Positions 1 to 11,856 are shown, numbered from the stretch's first letter. The stretch: 64,000 nt of DNA from Fragum whitleyi (GCA_948146395.1 OX411543.1:37343058-37407057), one strand, 5' to 3'. Notes: a model not told the origin generated them from the letters alone. A program made the numbers and translations.

Positions 1-1480
1 TAACCAGGTATATGAATGGTTGTGTCATAATCCCATGGGAAGGCTCCAGGGGGAGATAATTTTGAAATTGACGCCATTTTCTCTGAAAAATAGTAAATTT
101 GACCAAATTAAAATCACAAAAACTTTTTTCAGGTGATACTCCCCCTATTGGGTGTATTGTTTTATTATTCCCTAGTATGTAACAAATAACCTGGTATATG
201 AATGATGGTGTCACAATCCCATAGGGAGGCTCCAGGGGGAGATAATTTTGAAATTGACGCCATTTTCTTTGAAAAATAGACAATTTGACCAAATTAAAAT
301 CACAAAAACTTTTTTCAGGTGATACTCCCCCTATCGGGTGTATTGTTTTATTATTCCCTAGTATGTACCAAATAACCAGGTATATGAATGGTGGTGTCAC
401 AATCCCATGGGGAGGCTCCAGGGGGGAATAATTTTGAAATGGATGCCATTTTAAATGAAAAATTGTCAATTTGACCAAATTGAAATCACAAAAACTTTTT
501 TCAGGTGATACTCTCCCTGTCAGGTGTATTGTTTTATTATTCCCTAGTATGTAAAAAATAACCAGATATATGAATGGTGGTGTCACAATCTCATGGGGAG
601 GCTCCAAGGGGAGATAATTTTGAAATTGACACCATTTTCTTTGAAAAATAGTCAATTTGACCAAATTAAAATCACAAAAACTTTTTTCAGGTGATACTCC
701 CCCTATTGGGTGTATTGTTTTATTATTCCCTAGTATGTACCAAATAACCAGGTATATGAATGGTGGTGTCACAATCCCATGGGGAGGCTCCAGGGGGAGA
801 TAATTTTGAAATGGACACCATTTTCTTTGAAAAATAGTCAATTTGACCAAATTAAAATCACTAAAACTTTTTTCAGGTGATACTCCCCCTACCAGGTGTA
901 TTGTTTTACTATTACCTAGTATGTTACAAATAACCAAGTCTAAGAATGGTTGTGTCACAATCCCATGGTGGGGCTCCAGTGGGACATAATTTTGTAATTG
1001 ATGCCATTTTCTTTGAAAAATAGTCAATTTGACCATATTAGGACCTCATAAACATTTTTTCAGGTGATACTCCCCTATCAGGTGTATTGTTTTATTATTC
1101 TCTAGTATATAACAAATAACAAGGTATATTTATGGTGGTGTCACAATCCCCTAGGGCTCCAGGGGACATAATTATGCCAGATCCATCATTTTTCATTGAA
1201 AAATAGTCATGTTGACCTTAATTTAACATGAAACTTGAGGGTTTTTTTTGCGATCAGTTGTATTGTTTTAATACTCCCTAGTATGTACCGGTAGTAAATG
1301 ACTAGGTAAATGAGTGATTGTGTTACAATCCCCTTTGGAGGCTTCCAGGGGGACATAATTATTTAAAAGTGGTTAGTTTGCCCTCATTTGAACCTGAAAA
1401 ATCTCATACAAGTGATACTCTTTCAAACTGTTGTAAGTATTTTTTATACCCGGATAATTAATAAATAATATGGTATAGGA
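1..1480. repeat. 186-bp satellite array, decaying rightward
   Basis: Monomers begin with a TAACCAGGTATATGAATGG-like sequence at about 1, 187, 373, 559, 745, 931 and 1117, an exact 186-bp spacing. A weaker copy starts near 1299 (spacing about 182) and a remnant near 1466. Each monomer holds a conserved GGTGATACTCCCCCTAT segment and a TTTGACCAAATTAAAATCAC segment. The first five or six copies are close to identical; the last three are strongly diverged. Frames are broken by stops, so this is non-coding. The array probably extends beyond the left edge of the window. Confidence 0.93.
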
Positions 1481-4400
1481 ATGATGGTGCTACAAAACAT
1501 AGATGTATCACTTTGGGACTATCAAATATCTAATTCCTTCATTATTTTGTTCATTGGTCAATACTGTCAAATTTCTATGTCAACCTTCCTCTTTATGGTA
1601 CTCCTCTACATCATCAATGATATTGTTGTTGTTTTTTTGGGCTGGAATGAAAATACATGACTCAATATATAATGATCAATTTTGTGTTTGGTTCCATTTA
1701 TGGGCTCCTAGTGAGTCCTTTTAATCTCATTGGCATTTGTTGTTTGCCAGGACCTAAAAAATTAACCAGGTGATGGTATTCTTCATGTAATCAGTTATCA
1801 AACCAAACACTTTTATTTTTCAATAAGTTTTTATTATTTGTTATAAGCTTTGATACAAAATGTATGAAATATTTCCTACTGCCTTGATCAGCTGTAAATA
1901 TCCATACAATGGAAAGGTCATACTTATTTGGCGTAACTTTCTCGTTCGCAATATTTTCTATTTTGAATTTTGTGTGTCTCGTGTAAACACCACCAATAAA
2001 AAAAAAAATAACACTGAAAAACAATTTGTCATCATCGGGCAAGCCCAGAATGACAATAGCAAAACAAATTATGGTCGGGAATGTTGTTACGGAATATGAC
2101 TATTTTCATACGTTATTTAAAGAATTATGAGCTTAAACGGTCGAATTTAGCATTTTTTTCTGTCTGTAAGTTCTATTTTACCGTCTAAAGGCTTATTTCA
2201 AAGAAAACTGAATCATTTTAGCCAAACAATAAACTCGAATTACAAATGAAAATATCGCATCTCGAAACTGTTTGGGTACGAATACATCATTTCCGTGCAC
2301 GGTTATCGTTCTTGACCTTATTGGCAGAAAGCCTTATTGGCAGGGGGCTATGTCTGAATTCCATTCGGCTAAGGGACACCGGAAATGAAAAAAGTAGATA
2401 CGCCTGAGGAAAAAATTAATGCGCCAAAAATAGTCCTGAAATACACTAGAAGCAGTCCTTTCCGGTTTTCTTGATTATCACGGCCGCCATTTTTGTCCAG
2501 TCTGACACAACAAAAATATCTCCGTAAAATCATCACTTACAGGCCTCGTTATAGGTAAATTACACAAGCTAATATAACAATGGGCCTTTCCGAAAAAGTG
2601 GTTTATCTCCCTTTTTCCCTATATTTCACTAGAGTGACTTCCCTTGTTGGGGTAGCAAATCTTTACAGAAAGCATTGAAAACTTACGGATGGCAGTCCGT
2701 TTGCAGACGATTTTGCCGCTTATAATTGTTGAAAAACGTTTTATTTTTGTAATTTTTGTTTTCATTGAAGTTATTTTACAGGCAGTTCATTGTTTGTACA
2801 TTTCTTAAATAAGATCCTTTATTTATTAAGCTAAGCATTTTTCGATGATCAAATTGTAATCAAGTAACTTTATATCATACAATATGTAGCCTGCATAATA
2901 GTAAATAATTGTTTCTCTATATAAAACATGGTTCGAGATGCTACTTACGTCGTAATCGCGGTTTAATCTATCCCATTTTTTGTATTTAATTTGTCCATAC
3001 ACGAAATTAAAATATGATATTTCTTATTCTTATTAGAAAACACAAAGCTATATATGTTTGTGATAGAATAATAAAAAAGATTTATCACTTGGCGCTCAAT
3101 TTTATGTAATTTACAAATACGTTGAAGAAATGGTGGTATAATGATATTGAAACTTCGTGGCAAAAAAAAAAAAAAAAAAAAGAACTGAAACCAGCGCTTT
3201 GGCGATCTTTCAGTTAATGAAGCATGTTCATGGATATGTTAGTGTTTGTGACATTTTGACCGTAATTTTTCATTTCTTGGTGTGCAAAGTTCACAACACT
3301 GATATATTTTAGCACAATAAATGTCCACACTGCGTATGGAACAAAAGAAAATGTCAGGGTAGTCTGTAAATTGCATAGATACGTCAGACTAGGTTCATGT
3401 TGGTTTCACGTTCTTTTCGTTATAGGGGTCATGAATGAAATATTCATTTAAAATAAAACACAGTTTTATTCGGCACGAGCCCCTTGCAGCGCTATTCAAA
3501 ATTTCATTTTGCTTTTGTTGCATTCTTACTATATTAAAATGTGAAAACGACAGGGTTGAGCTCAGAGCATACATTTGACACTAAATGCAAATAAAATGTC
3601 CTGCTAAATTTTAATGATTAGGCACTCATGTAATATGGTTGAAGTGACCGAAAATAAATAATAATTTATGTAAAAATATGATCATATCTTTTTTGTATGT
3701 GTGCGTGTCTAACTTTGTAGAAAGGGTTTTCGATTGACCTGGGACCCCGCCGGGATCAAAGAGCGGTAAACCACGCCAGTAGCAGACATAAGTTACAACA
3801 CGTGTGTTAAATAAACATCGCACTGTTGACAATGAAGCACCGCACGTAGCATATGACATTACGTAATCGTAATTGATTTTTATCAAATATTAACACGGAG
3901 ATAGATAAAGCAAAATTTTATTAAATGGATATTCGTGCGTTTCGATGATACTAGAATTTGGATAATATAATGGATTCGTATGAGGTAAGTGTTAACCAAA
4001 ATCTGAACAGATAAGAACAGAATCTTTATTTAACCATTCAACTTGAACATTTATGGTAAACCATCGAAATACATGCATATAATATGACATGCATTTTATT
4101 GGCTATTTTTTTTAAAAAAAGTAGAAAAGTCTTTACGGAAATAGTGAGTACATTTAACATGTACTTAAAAAACCAACTGTGATATAAGAATATGTATTAA
4201 AGATCATAAAGACATGAAATAACAACTGTGTGGAATTATTTCTACATTTTTGAAATAACTATCTTCGTCTTTTATTTCCACACTTTAGGTTTATATCTGT
4301 ATAGAACTAAATTTGGCTGCTTTTCATTTATGTCGTCTGGTTTATTGCTTATCAGTGCGTTCGTTTTGTTACAAACGATTATGCGAGGGTATTTATTGAA

Positions 4401-4914
4401 ATAATGAGAATGAATAGTCATCATGAAAGAAATACACACAAACAATCAAATCAAAGTTGTTTTTAAAAGACGTGTCACATAATTTTCATGGACGGGCATC
4501 GGCACTTCGTCAAGTAAAAAAACCCACCATATTATATTTCACCTAATAAATCAAAAGTCTCCGTTCTTCGTTTTTTTTCTTATCAAATAAAAATTCAAAA
4601 AGTCAAATTTAATATCTAGGGACAACAAATTACTGATTAAAATATATAAGTTCGATAATCTAATCCATTAAATGTCAAAATCGACTGAATTATCAAGATA
4701 TACCTAAACGAAAAAAAGAAGAGTAATTGTTTTTAATGTCTTTTATGACGAAGACTGAGAAGACATTCAAAGTTTTATCGGCTAAAAAGTATCGTTCGCA
4801 TACTCTTTGGATTTAGACCAACTTTAAAATTTTGTTACTGGTAAAGGGTTTATACACGGACCCTAATTATACAGTATTGAGAGTCCCTATTTAATCTTGA
4901 CCCGACAGGATTTT
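1481..4914. other. AT-rich sequence with no recognised gene
   Basis: No exon, RNA gene or complete element was recognised. A poly(A) run lies at about 3163-3181. At about 2580-2665 there is a weak inverted relative of the 4920-5200 repeat, sharing the words GGCCTTTCCGAAAAA and GGGGTAGCAAAT. Short open frames at 1503-1724, 2963-3163 and 3626-3886 show no family resemblance and are best taken as chance. Confidence 0.5.
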
Positions 4915-5205
4915 TTTCTCAGCCATTTTGAATCAGAAATTTGCTACCCAGAAATAGACTGACGACCGTCTCCAAAAACACTGGAGAGTAGTCAGGCCTG
5001 ATTACTCTTTTTCTGTATTTTCGGAGAGGCCAATAAACTCGTTTTTTCGCGTTGATTTCAAAGACGGCCCTATATCAGCCATATTATCGATCTGAAATTT
5101 GCTACCCGGAAATGGAGTTGAGACCGTTTCGTTGTTTCAATGCACCGGAGAGTATTCAAGATCGATAACTCCATTTCTATATTTTCGGAAAGGCCCATAG
5201 GTTCA
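4915..5205. repeat. Two-copy tandem repeat of about 158 bp
   Basis: The segment AAATTTGCTACCC, followed by GAAAT, GACGACCGTCTC or GAGACCGTTTC, a CACTGGAGAGTA-like word and ATTTTCGGAGAGGCC, occurs twice, near 4937 and 5095. The second copy has a short inverted repeat (AATGGAGTT and AACTCCATT). The inverted relative near 2580-2665 suggests a dispersed element rather than a local duplication. Confidence 0.55.
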
Positions 5206-5265
5206 ACCTAAAGACGAGAAATTAATCTTTAAAATATGGCATTTATTTAACATGTATTTCTGGTC

Positions 5266-5450
5266 TGGCCCCATCTCAAACCGGCCCCCGGTCAAACCGG
5301 CCCCCGGTCAAACCGGCCCCAAAACGGTCAAACCCGACAAACCGGCCCAAAAAAATAGTCAAACCGACCCCTGAACTCAGAGAAACGGTCAAACCTGCTC
5401 CAAATTGGTCAAACCGGCCCAAAGAAATTGTCAAACCGACCCCTATTTAT
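5266..5450 (+). repeat. GGTCAAACCGGCCCC array, left arm
   Basis: About nine imperfect units of GGTCAAACCGGCCCC with variable A-rich spacers. The units nearest the outer (left) end are the most regular, spaced at 16 bp; those toward the interior are degenerate. The same unit appears in reverse complement at 11738-11852. Confidence 0.85.
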
Positions 5451-6067
5451 TTTCATTATTTTGTTTGATACAATTATGTTACTTTAATATTTTGAAACTA
5501 CGAACTTTTAATAGTCTTGGTCCATGATATACATAATTTAGAGTCCCCTATAAAAACCTTAAGCTTAAGTATGTATGATTTTGTGTGTTAAATGTATGTT
5601 GTAAAAAGTTAAATGTATGTTGTAAAAAATAAATAGATCCTGATAATTAAAATAAAAAATGGCTCTATTGTACAGAATTATTTTGTCAATGTACTGCACA
5701 AGAAATATGTAAAAGAACATAAAAAGATATTACCGCGTTTGTCTTATTATATACACTCGCTATGCATTGTTTGGTTTAACTCATGTTTTCTTAATGTTTG
5801 ATGATTTAATTAATAACGCAATGAAAGACCGATGCCAATCAATAATCTGTAAAAGTGTTTGTTTATTTAATAAATTGTACAATTAAAGATCAATGGTAAT
5901 CAATAATCTGTAAATCATTGAAAACAACCCTTTAATTTTACTCGTTTTAGGCATACAAACCTTTTTAATTTTGTTTCACCCTATTGAAACATCGGTATAA
6001 TTTAAGCATTCTTGCCGCAAATGCAATTACAAAATTGAGTGATTATATTAATGCTTTAAATACCAAC

Positions 6068-6375
6068 TAGAAATACCTAAATTTGAATTTGGGTTTTACA
6101 TGGCTTTCAACAATCTCTCAGTTTTATCGCGACGACTGGAGCACCTAACGATGGATTCCTGGTATTTCTCACATCAGTACTACCACCACATCCCTTTCCT
6201 AGCCTCCAGTTGCTATTCCACATAGGTTTACGATTATCTACCCATTGGTGGAAGACAAATGTCGGAAAGGATAAGTGCCGCGGCCGGGGATCGAACCCGT
6301 GCGAATATAGACTCCTGGATTAGAAGTCCGGCGCGCTACCAAATGCGCTATTGCCGCGGCTAGAAATACCTAAAT
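6068..6375 (-). mobile_element. tRNA-derived SINE (family A) with 15-bp target duplication
   Basis: The element spans 6083-6360 on the minus strand. Its 5' head (6359-6277) resembles a tRNA: an A box within TAGCGCATTTGGTAGCG, a seven-base anticodon-loop-like CTTCTAA (TCT position, arginine-like), and a B box in GGGTTCGATCCCC. The body ends in a GTAAAACCC word. The direct repeat TAGAAATACCTAAAT flanks it perfectly at 6068-6082 and 6361-6375. A second full copy lies at 63049-63371 and a head-only relative at 57540-57613. The body may be a known metazoan SINE central domain, but I cannot assign it. Confidence 0.85.
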
Positions 6376-6694
6376 ACCTTTGTCAGCCCGATTAGCTCAG
6401 TTGGTAGAGCACCGGACTTCAAAACCATTGAAGTTCGACGGCGTGGGTTCAAACCCGGGCTGGCACACTAACAAACTAATTGTCTTTCGGATGAGACGTT
6501 AAACCGAGGCCCCGTGAGTCGGTGCTTTACACTGATCACGTTAAAGAACCATGGCGGATCTCAGCAGTAGTTTCGTCATGTATTCTTGCACTATCCCCCG
6601 TAAAAACTAACCGTCTTCTGGGGGCGTCGCTCATATGGGCATGTGCTACGGTAGCGACGATAAATAAACCGAAATACACTCACACCTAAATACC
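6368..6694 (+). mobile_element. tRNA-derived SINE (family B) with 11-bp target duplication
   Basis: The element spans 6379-6683. Its head has a strong A box (TAGCTCAGTTGGTAGAGC) and B box (GGGTTCAAACCC). The body contains CTTTCGGATGAGACGTTAAA, which I recall from the V-type SINE central domain; bivalve SINEs with such a domain are known. The direct repeat ACCTAAATACC flanks it at 6368-6378 and 6684-6694. It lies directly beside SINE A and upstream of a second family-B copy. Confidence 0.8.
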
Positions 6695-6840
6695 CCGATT
6701 AGCTCAGTTGGTAGAGCACCGGACTTCATAACCATTGAATTTTGAAGTCGTAGGTTCAGACCCAGGCTGGCACACCAACAAATTAATTGTTTTTCGGATG
6801 AGACATTCGAAAGCTGTCCCCGCATAAAAAACTTAAGTAA
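6693..6840 (+). mobile_element. Partial second copy of SINE family B
   Basis: This begins with CCCCGATTAGCTCAGTTGG, lacking the first bases seen in the neighbouring copy. It keeps the B-box region (GTAGGTTCAGACCC) and the TTTTTCGGATGAGAC body word, then breaks off within about 150 bp. It is more diverged than the copy at 6379-6683, in line with being an older insertion. Confidence 0.75.
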
Positions 6841-7298
6841 AATGATGTTATGAGATCAGGTAATAATTTCAAATAGTGTAGCTTCAGAAAAATAACGAAA
6901 CCACGATAATCGAAGCAATATTTTACACAAACGGCGCCATATAACATTAAACTATTACTAATAGTGGATCATTTTTTCAAAGCTTGATACATACACGTTG
7001 CAATTGAACTGAAGTCCGCCATGTTTAAAATACCGTTGCAATGTCGCGTACAGAGTTTCCATACAGTGATATTTAAAGTACAGACTTTAAGAAAGTCACA
7101 ATTGTTTTGACGGATCGAATTTGTTTTTACTTAAAGGGGTGCAACAAGACCGTTATTTAAAAATGGAAAAGAAGTCTCTGGGTCTTACGTGAAATGCTTG
7201 TATACTTGTATAAACATTATGAAAAAAAGGGAACTTTTTGTATACCTAGTTCTCATTTGCCCATAATATTTTCAAACCATATCGCACCATTTTATCAT
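6841..7298. other. Short unannotated stretch between SINE and hAT
   Basis: No gene or repeat was recognised. A short TTAAAGGGGTGCAAC word near 7133 loosely resembles the sequence just right of the hAT element. Confidence 0.4.
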
Positions 7299-8937
7299 CC
7301 GGTATGTAGGGATGGGCACCGGTACTTTGGTATCGGTTACTCCCGGTACCATGACATCCCGAGTAATTGGTATCGGTTCATTTTGAAAGTACCGGTTCCT
7401 ACTTACGGGACCTATGCAATTTAAAAAAAAATTATAACAGCTTTGCAATATTTGTTAAAAAGTTATTTACTCTCAAAATACCAATGTAACAATGCCGACG
7501 ATCTTACTGGTTTGTTCGTGTTTGAGTTCTGTGCAATAGAGAAGGAAGTTTATACAAGACGATCGTGTAACGTCAATTATAATTATCGATTTTGATTCTT
7601 TTTTCATTTTGCCCAAAGGCAGATTTCGGATGAAGAATGAAATTATCTGATTAATAATTGTAAAATAAATGTTTCCTGAGTCTAAGAAATTTGAAATTAT
7701 TCTTAGTTTTCAAAGATTATTAAGTCTTGCATGTCGCCGCTTTGTCAACAAATGATTGTGCGGAGTGCCGATCTAAGCTCCTGCTACGACTTTATCGCAA
7801 TCAATCGATGAGTAATGAAGACGGAAACTGACGAGAAATTCAAGCCCTAATCGCAAATTTTAATCATGGTATCAAGAATTCATACTCGCATACCCCGCTT
7901 GGTCGGAAAGGTGAAAAAGATTATTTTACATTGTCTTCAATTTTTATGGATAAAGTCCTACCTGTCGTGAAAATATAAAATAATCTCATTTCCCCATATT
8001 AAATCCAACAACAGAGTCAAATAAAAGAAATAAATATATCCTCGTGAAAGAAAATGTTTTATATCTCACGCGGACTACAAGCGTGCGCCGCGTGCCAAGT
8101 CTAGATTCAGCCCGAAAATAGCTGAACACCTGTTGTCGGCGCCTTTGATGACCCGTTCTCCCTCCTTGAAAAATAAACTGTTCTGGACGCTTAACTCTAT
8201 TAAAAAAGTTTTGTGGATTCGCCAGATAGCCTCGTGGATTTAATGTCGGATGATTATTGGAACAATACATAAATACCGGTAATTTCTTTCTTTGGTTATA
8301 ACTGCTCAAATCTTCCGTATTTTTGGATAAAAAAATATAATCGTATTTCAGACAGAATTTAGACCATGATTCTGTCGCCGCTGTTACACAAATCAACTAA
8401 ATCACAGCTGTAATTTTGTCAAGTCGTTTCCCGAACCTAGGTAGTTGCGATATACCATAACCCTCATTTGTTAGTCTGATGCGTCTCGAGTCTCGACCGT
8501 CAGCATATCAGAGGAGGGGTACATTATTGCAGCTAGCGCCTCGTTATAAATACGTTTATATTTGTTTCATCATTGTGGTAAGTTGTTTCCGTCGCCTACG
8601 GTATTGTGAAGTCCGAGTTAATTTCACGATGTTCGACATGCCGAAGCTACTATTTTGAAGATAAGGCCCAACATAGCTGCTGAGGGTTATGTTATCACAA
8701 GTAGGCCTAATAATGTTTTGGCTTTGATTTGACAGTGTTTTCTACATAAGAAGAGTTAAAACGGTATTTGACAAGAGTACTTATTGCTTACGAAATGTCA
8801 CACTGTTCACGCATAAGAGTGCTACATCAGTGTGAAGTAATTGGTATTGGAATCGTTAGGAATCGGTATCGGTTAAAAAGTATCGAGTAGGTATCGGAAT
8901 CGGTTAAATTCTAACGGTGCCCATCCCTACCGGTATG
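7299..8937. mobile_element. Non-autonomous hAT transposon, 1.6 kb
   Basis: The element spans 7307-8929. It starts with TAGGGATGGGCACCGGTA and ends with the inverse, GGTGCCCATCCCTA. The perfect 8-bp direct repeat CCGGTATG flanks it at 7299-7306 and 8930-8937. An 8-bp target duplication and TAGGGATGGGC-like termini are hallmarks of animal hAT elements. Both subterminal regions carry several ATCGGTATCGGTT words, which could be transposase-binding sites. A 136-codon minus-strand frame at 7986-8396 shows no hAT transposase motif, so the element appears non-autonomous. Confidence 0.9.
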
Positions 8938-8974
8938 CAACCCTTTAAATTTGGTATAGTCTATTTTCATCAAT

Positions 8975-10241
8975 TTTTAGCTCACCTGAGCACAAAGTGC
9001 TCAAGGTGAGCTATTGGGATCGTAGAATGTCCGTCGTCCGTCGTCAGTCGTCCGTCGTGCGTCGTGCGTCGTCCACAATTTCTTTAAACATCTTCTCCTC
9101 CTAAACCAGTGGGCCAATCTTGTTGAAACTTGGCAGGGATGTTCCTTGGGTCAAGCTCTACCAAAGTTGTTCAAATAAATGAAATCCACCCTTAACTTTC
9201 CCTTTACCCTTAACGAAAAGGGTGAAAATTTGAAAATCTTTAAAAATCTTCTTCTCTGAAACCAGAAGGCAGACAGCTTTTATATTTGGTATGTAGCATC
9301 ATCTAGTGGACCTCTACCAAGTTTGTTGATATCAAGACCCTGGGGTCATATTTGGGCTTTGCCCGGGCCCAACCCTTTTTACATAGAATCAAAGAGCGAA
9401 AATCTTAAAAAATCTTGTTCTCTGAAACCAGATGGCAGGCAGCTTTAATATTTGGTATGTAGCATCACCTAGTGGGCCTCTACCAAGTTTGTTCATATCA
9501 AGACCCTGGGGTCATATTTGGGCTTTGCACGGGTGTATCCCTTTATCTCTTATGAGCACGAAGGGTAAAAAAACGAAAATCTTCAAAAATCTTCTTCTAT
9601 GAAACCAGAAGGCAGACAGCTTTCATATTTGGTATGTAGCATCATCTAGTGGACCTCTTTCAAGTTTGTTCATATCAAGACCCTAGGATCATATTTGGAC
9701 TCCACCTGGGCACAACTCTTTTTACATAGAATCAAAGAGGGAAAATCTTTTTAAATCTTCTTTAATCGAAACCAGAGGACACACTGCCTTCATTTTTGGT
9801 ATGTAGCATCATCTAGTGGGCCCCTACCAAGTTTGTTCATATCAAGACCCTTGGGTCATATTTGGGCTCCAACTGGGCACATCCCTTTCAGCTCATCTGA
9901 GCACAATGGGTGAAAATAGGAAAACCTTCAAAAATCTTCTTCTCTGAAACCAGAAGGCAGACAGCTTTCATATTTAGTAGTAGCATCATCTTATGGACCT
10001 CTTTCAAGTTTGTTCATATCAAGACCCTGGGGTCACATTTGGGGTCCACCCGGGTGCATCCCTTTTTACATAGAATCAAAGAGCAAAAAGGCATATCTGT
10101 CTTGCTCTTTGCTGAAAACGTTCCATAGTATTGATCTTAGGCAATCACTTCTTTTTGACATCTGCCTATCTAATTAATGTGATGTCCCAGGGGTCAAAGT
10201 TTCTCAGGTGAGCAATCTAGGACCATCTTGGTCCTCTTGTT
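8975..10241 (+). mobile_element. Tandem-repeat element with terminal hairpins (CTCACCTGAGC family)
   Basis: The 5' end is a hairpin, CTCACCTGAGCAC, loop, GTGCTCAAGGTGAG, then CTATTG and GTCCGTC-rich sequence. The body holds about five related units that alternate near 166 and 177 bp and share CTGAAACCAGAAGGCAGACA, TTTGGTATGTAGCATCATC and AAGACCCTGGGGTCATATTT. The 3' end is CAGGTGAGC (inverse of the 5' arm), a small hairpin AGGACCAT/TTGGTCCT, and CTCTTGTTTT. The layout recalls the oyster pearl and Helitron-like tandem-repeat elements (from memory). No coding capacity is seen. Confidence 0.85.
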
Positions 10242-10427
10242 TTTAATTGTTTAGCGTATAAAGTTTTCTTTGGTAAGCTTCTTTACCATTATTAAACAGT
10301 TTATTGCAAAGTTGAAAAGCTAATCATCAGATCGATAATTTTTGCACAATATATTCAAAGGTTAAACATTACGTGTGGCGACTGTATATTACAATTTTAT
10401 CAATTCTATTATTTGACTAATTATACA

Positions 10428-11400
10428 TTAAGGTTCATGTAAAGTGTTTGAGACCCAATTTTAAGGGTATTCATTTGCCAAGAAAAAGCAGTATGTCCAG
10501 GAATATTATATATCAAGATGAAGCTATTTATGAGCACAAACAGTTGAAAAACATAAGCCTGTTATAACTATAGCGGTATAGCCAAAACATTGTGGAAAAG
10601 GGTCATTTTGTACAGAACAAGCAACTGCATGACTGTTGGATAAAATTGGCTCATATTTTAACAAAGTCAAGCCTAAAGTACCATCCAGGTAGTGCTACAA
10701 CCATTGGTATAAAACTCAGCCCCAAAACGTAGTTATGCAAGCAATTTATTTTGACTTATTTTATAAACACATATGTCATATATGTCATTCTAATTTTGAA
10801 AACGTGTTGATCTTTCTAGGGTATGGTGTGTTATCACAACATAAATAGACATTAATTGATTATATACCTGTAAGGTTGTTTAGCAATATATCAATTTTTA
10901 TTTCACAGAATGATAAATATATAGTAATATTGTATATCATTGAATTCAAAAACTATAATTTGAAATAAATCGCAGAAAATATTTCACAATATTATGGTGT
11001 GATGTTGCACCATATCTTACATCTATTTTGAAAACAAACCAAACCGGTGTGACATGTATGTTGACAAAATAAATGAAATTGATTGTTTCAAAAGAGCCTT
11101 TTGAGACTGAGTTTTATATCTAAGATTGTAGCACTACCGGGATGGTACTTCAGACTGTACTTTGTTAAAAATCAGGAGCAATTCTATGCAATCGTCATGC
11201 AGTTGCTTGCTCTGTACAAAATGACCATTTTCCACAATGTTTTGGCTATACCGCTATAGCTATGGCGGTCTTATGTTGCCTAACTGCTTGTGCTCACGAA
11301 TAGCTTCATTTTGATATACAATATACCTGGACATACTGCTTTTTCTTGGCTAATGAAGTGCCCTAAGTATTGGGACTCAAACTCTTTACATGAACCTTAA
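10428..11400. mobile_element. Foldback element with 300-bp inverted arms and TTAA ends
   Basis: The left arm (10432-10738) and right arm (11096-11396) are reverse complements over about 300 bp with moderate divergence. Landmarks are GGTTCATGTAAAG at the left end and CTTTACATGAACC at the right, plus a shared CTATAGC and GTACAGA segment. TTAA borders both ends (10428-10431 and 11397-11400), which fits piggyBac-type TTAA targeting. The loop of about 350 bp has no recognised gene. A long-armed MITE is the simplest reading. Confidence 0.85.
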
Positions 11401-11737
11401 CACTTCAAAGAAGATTTGTACTCAAAATGGCTTTATAAAATAATAACTATACAAAGTCAAAGTTGGAAAAAGAATAAAAAAAAAAGGTTCGACAATAGCC
11501 TCATAAAAATCATACTACTAGTAACTGATTTAAAATGGTCTTTAGTTTATCATTTTCAGGATCATTTTGTTGATTATTTATGATAAAGACTTCGACATAT
11601 GGGCAATTTAAATAAATAAATAAATTTTTCGTAATGTTTCTTTTTTTCTAAGACGCACTCAACACAACTTTCCAACAAAATATCACAGAGCATTGCGTTT
11701 TTATATAATTAGCACCCTTTATTGTCTTAATTATATT
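11401..11737. other. AT-rich spacer, nothing recognised
   Basis: This lies between the TTAA foldback and the right GGGGCCGGTTTGACC array. It may be original interior of the 5266-11856 candidate element. No motif was recognised. Confidence 0.4.
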
Positions 11738-11856
11738 GGGGCCGGTTTTAGGGGCCGGTTTTACCGATGGAAAATCGATATTGGGTCCGGTTTGACCGAT
11801 TTGGGGCCGGTTTGACCGGGGGCCGGTTTGACGAGGGGCCGGTTTGACTGTAAAGC
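11738..11856 (-). repeat. GGTCAAACCGGCCCC array, right arm (inverted)
   Basis: About six units of GGGGCCGGTTTGACC, the reverse complement of the left array at 5266-5450. As on the left, the units nearest the outer (right) end are the most regular. Two interior units read GGTTTTA instead of GGTTTGAC. Confidence 0.85.

Larger units (their letters stand above)
5266..11856. mobile_element. Candidate 6.6-kb element bounded by inverted arrays
   Basis: The left end (5266-5450) is an array of GGTCAAACCGGCCCC units. The right end (11738-11856) carries the reverse complement, GGGGCCGGTTTGACC. An 8-bp direct repeat, TTCTGGTC, lies just outside both ends (5258-5265 and 11857-11864) and fits a target-site duplication. 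The outermost bases of the two ends do not match well, so the exact termini are uncertain. The interior holds several other elements that look like later insertions (SINEs, hAT, tandem-repeat element, TTAA foldback). No transposase was recognised. It could instead be two independent insertions of one repeat in opposite orientation. Confidence 0.45.

Noticed and set aside
6379..6465. A functional tRNA gene
   Set aside because: It has good A and B boxes, but a SINE body, a target duplication and a second copy nearby show that it is a SINE head.
7986..8396. 136-codon minus-strand frame inside the hAT element
   Set aside because: No transposase, zinc-finger BED or dimerisation motif could be recognised, and composition is that of the surrounding DNA.
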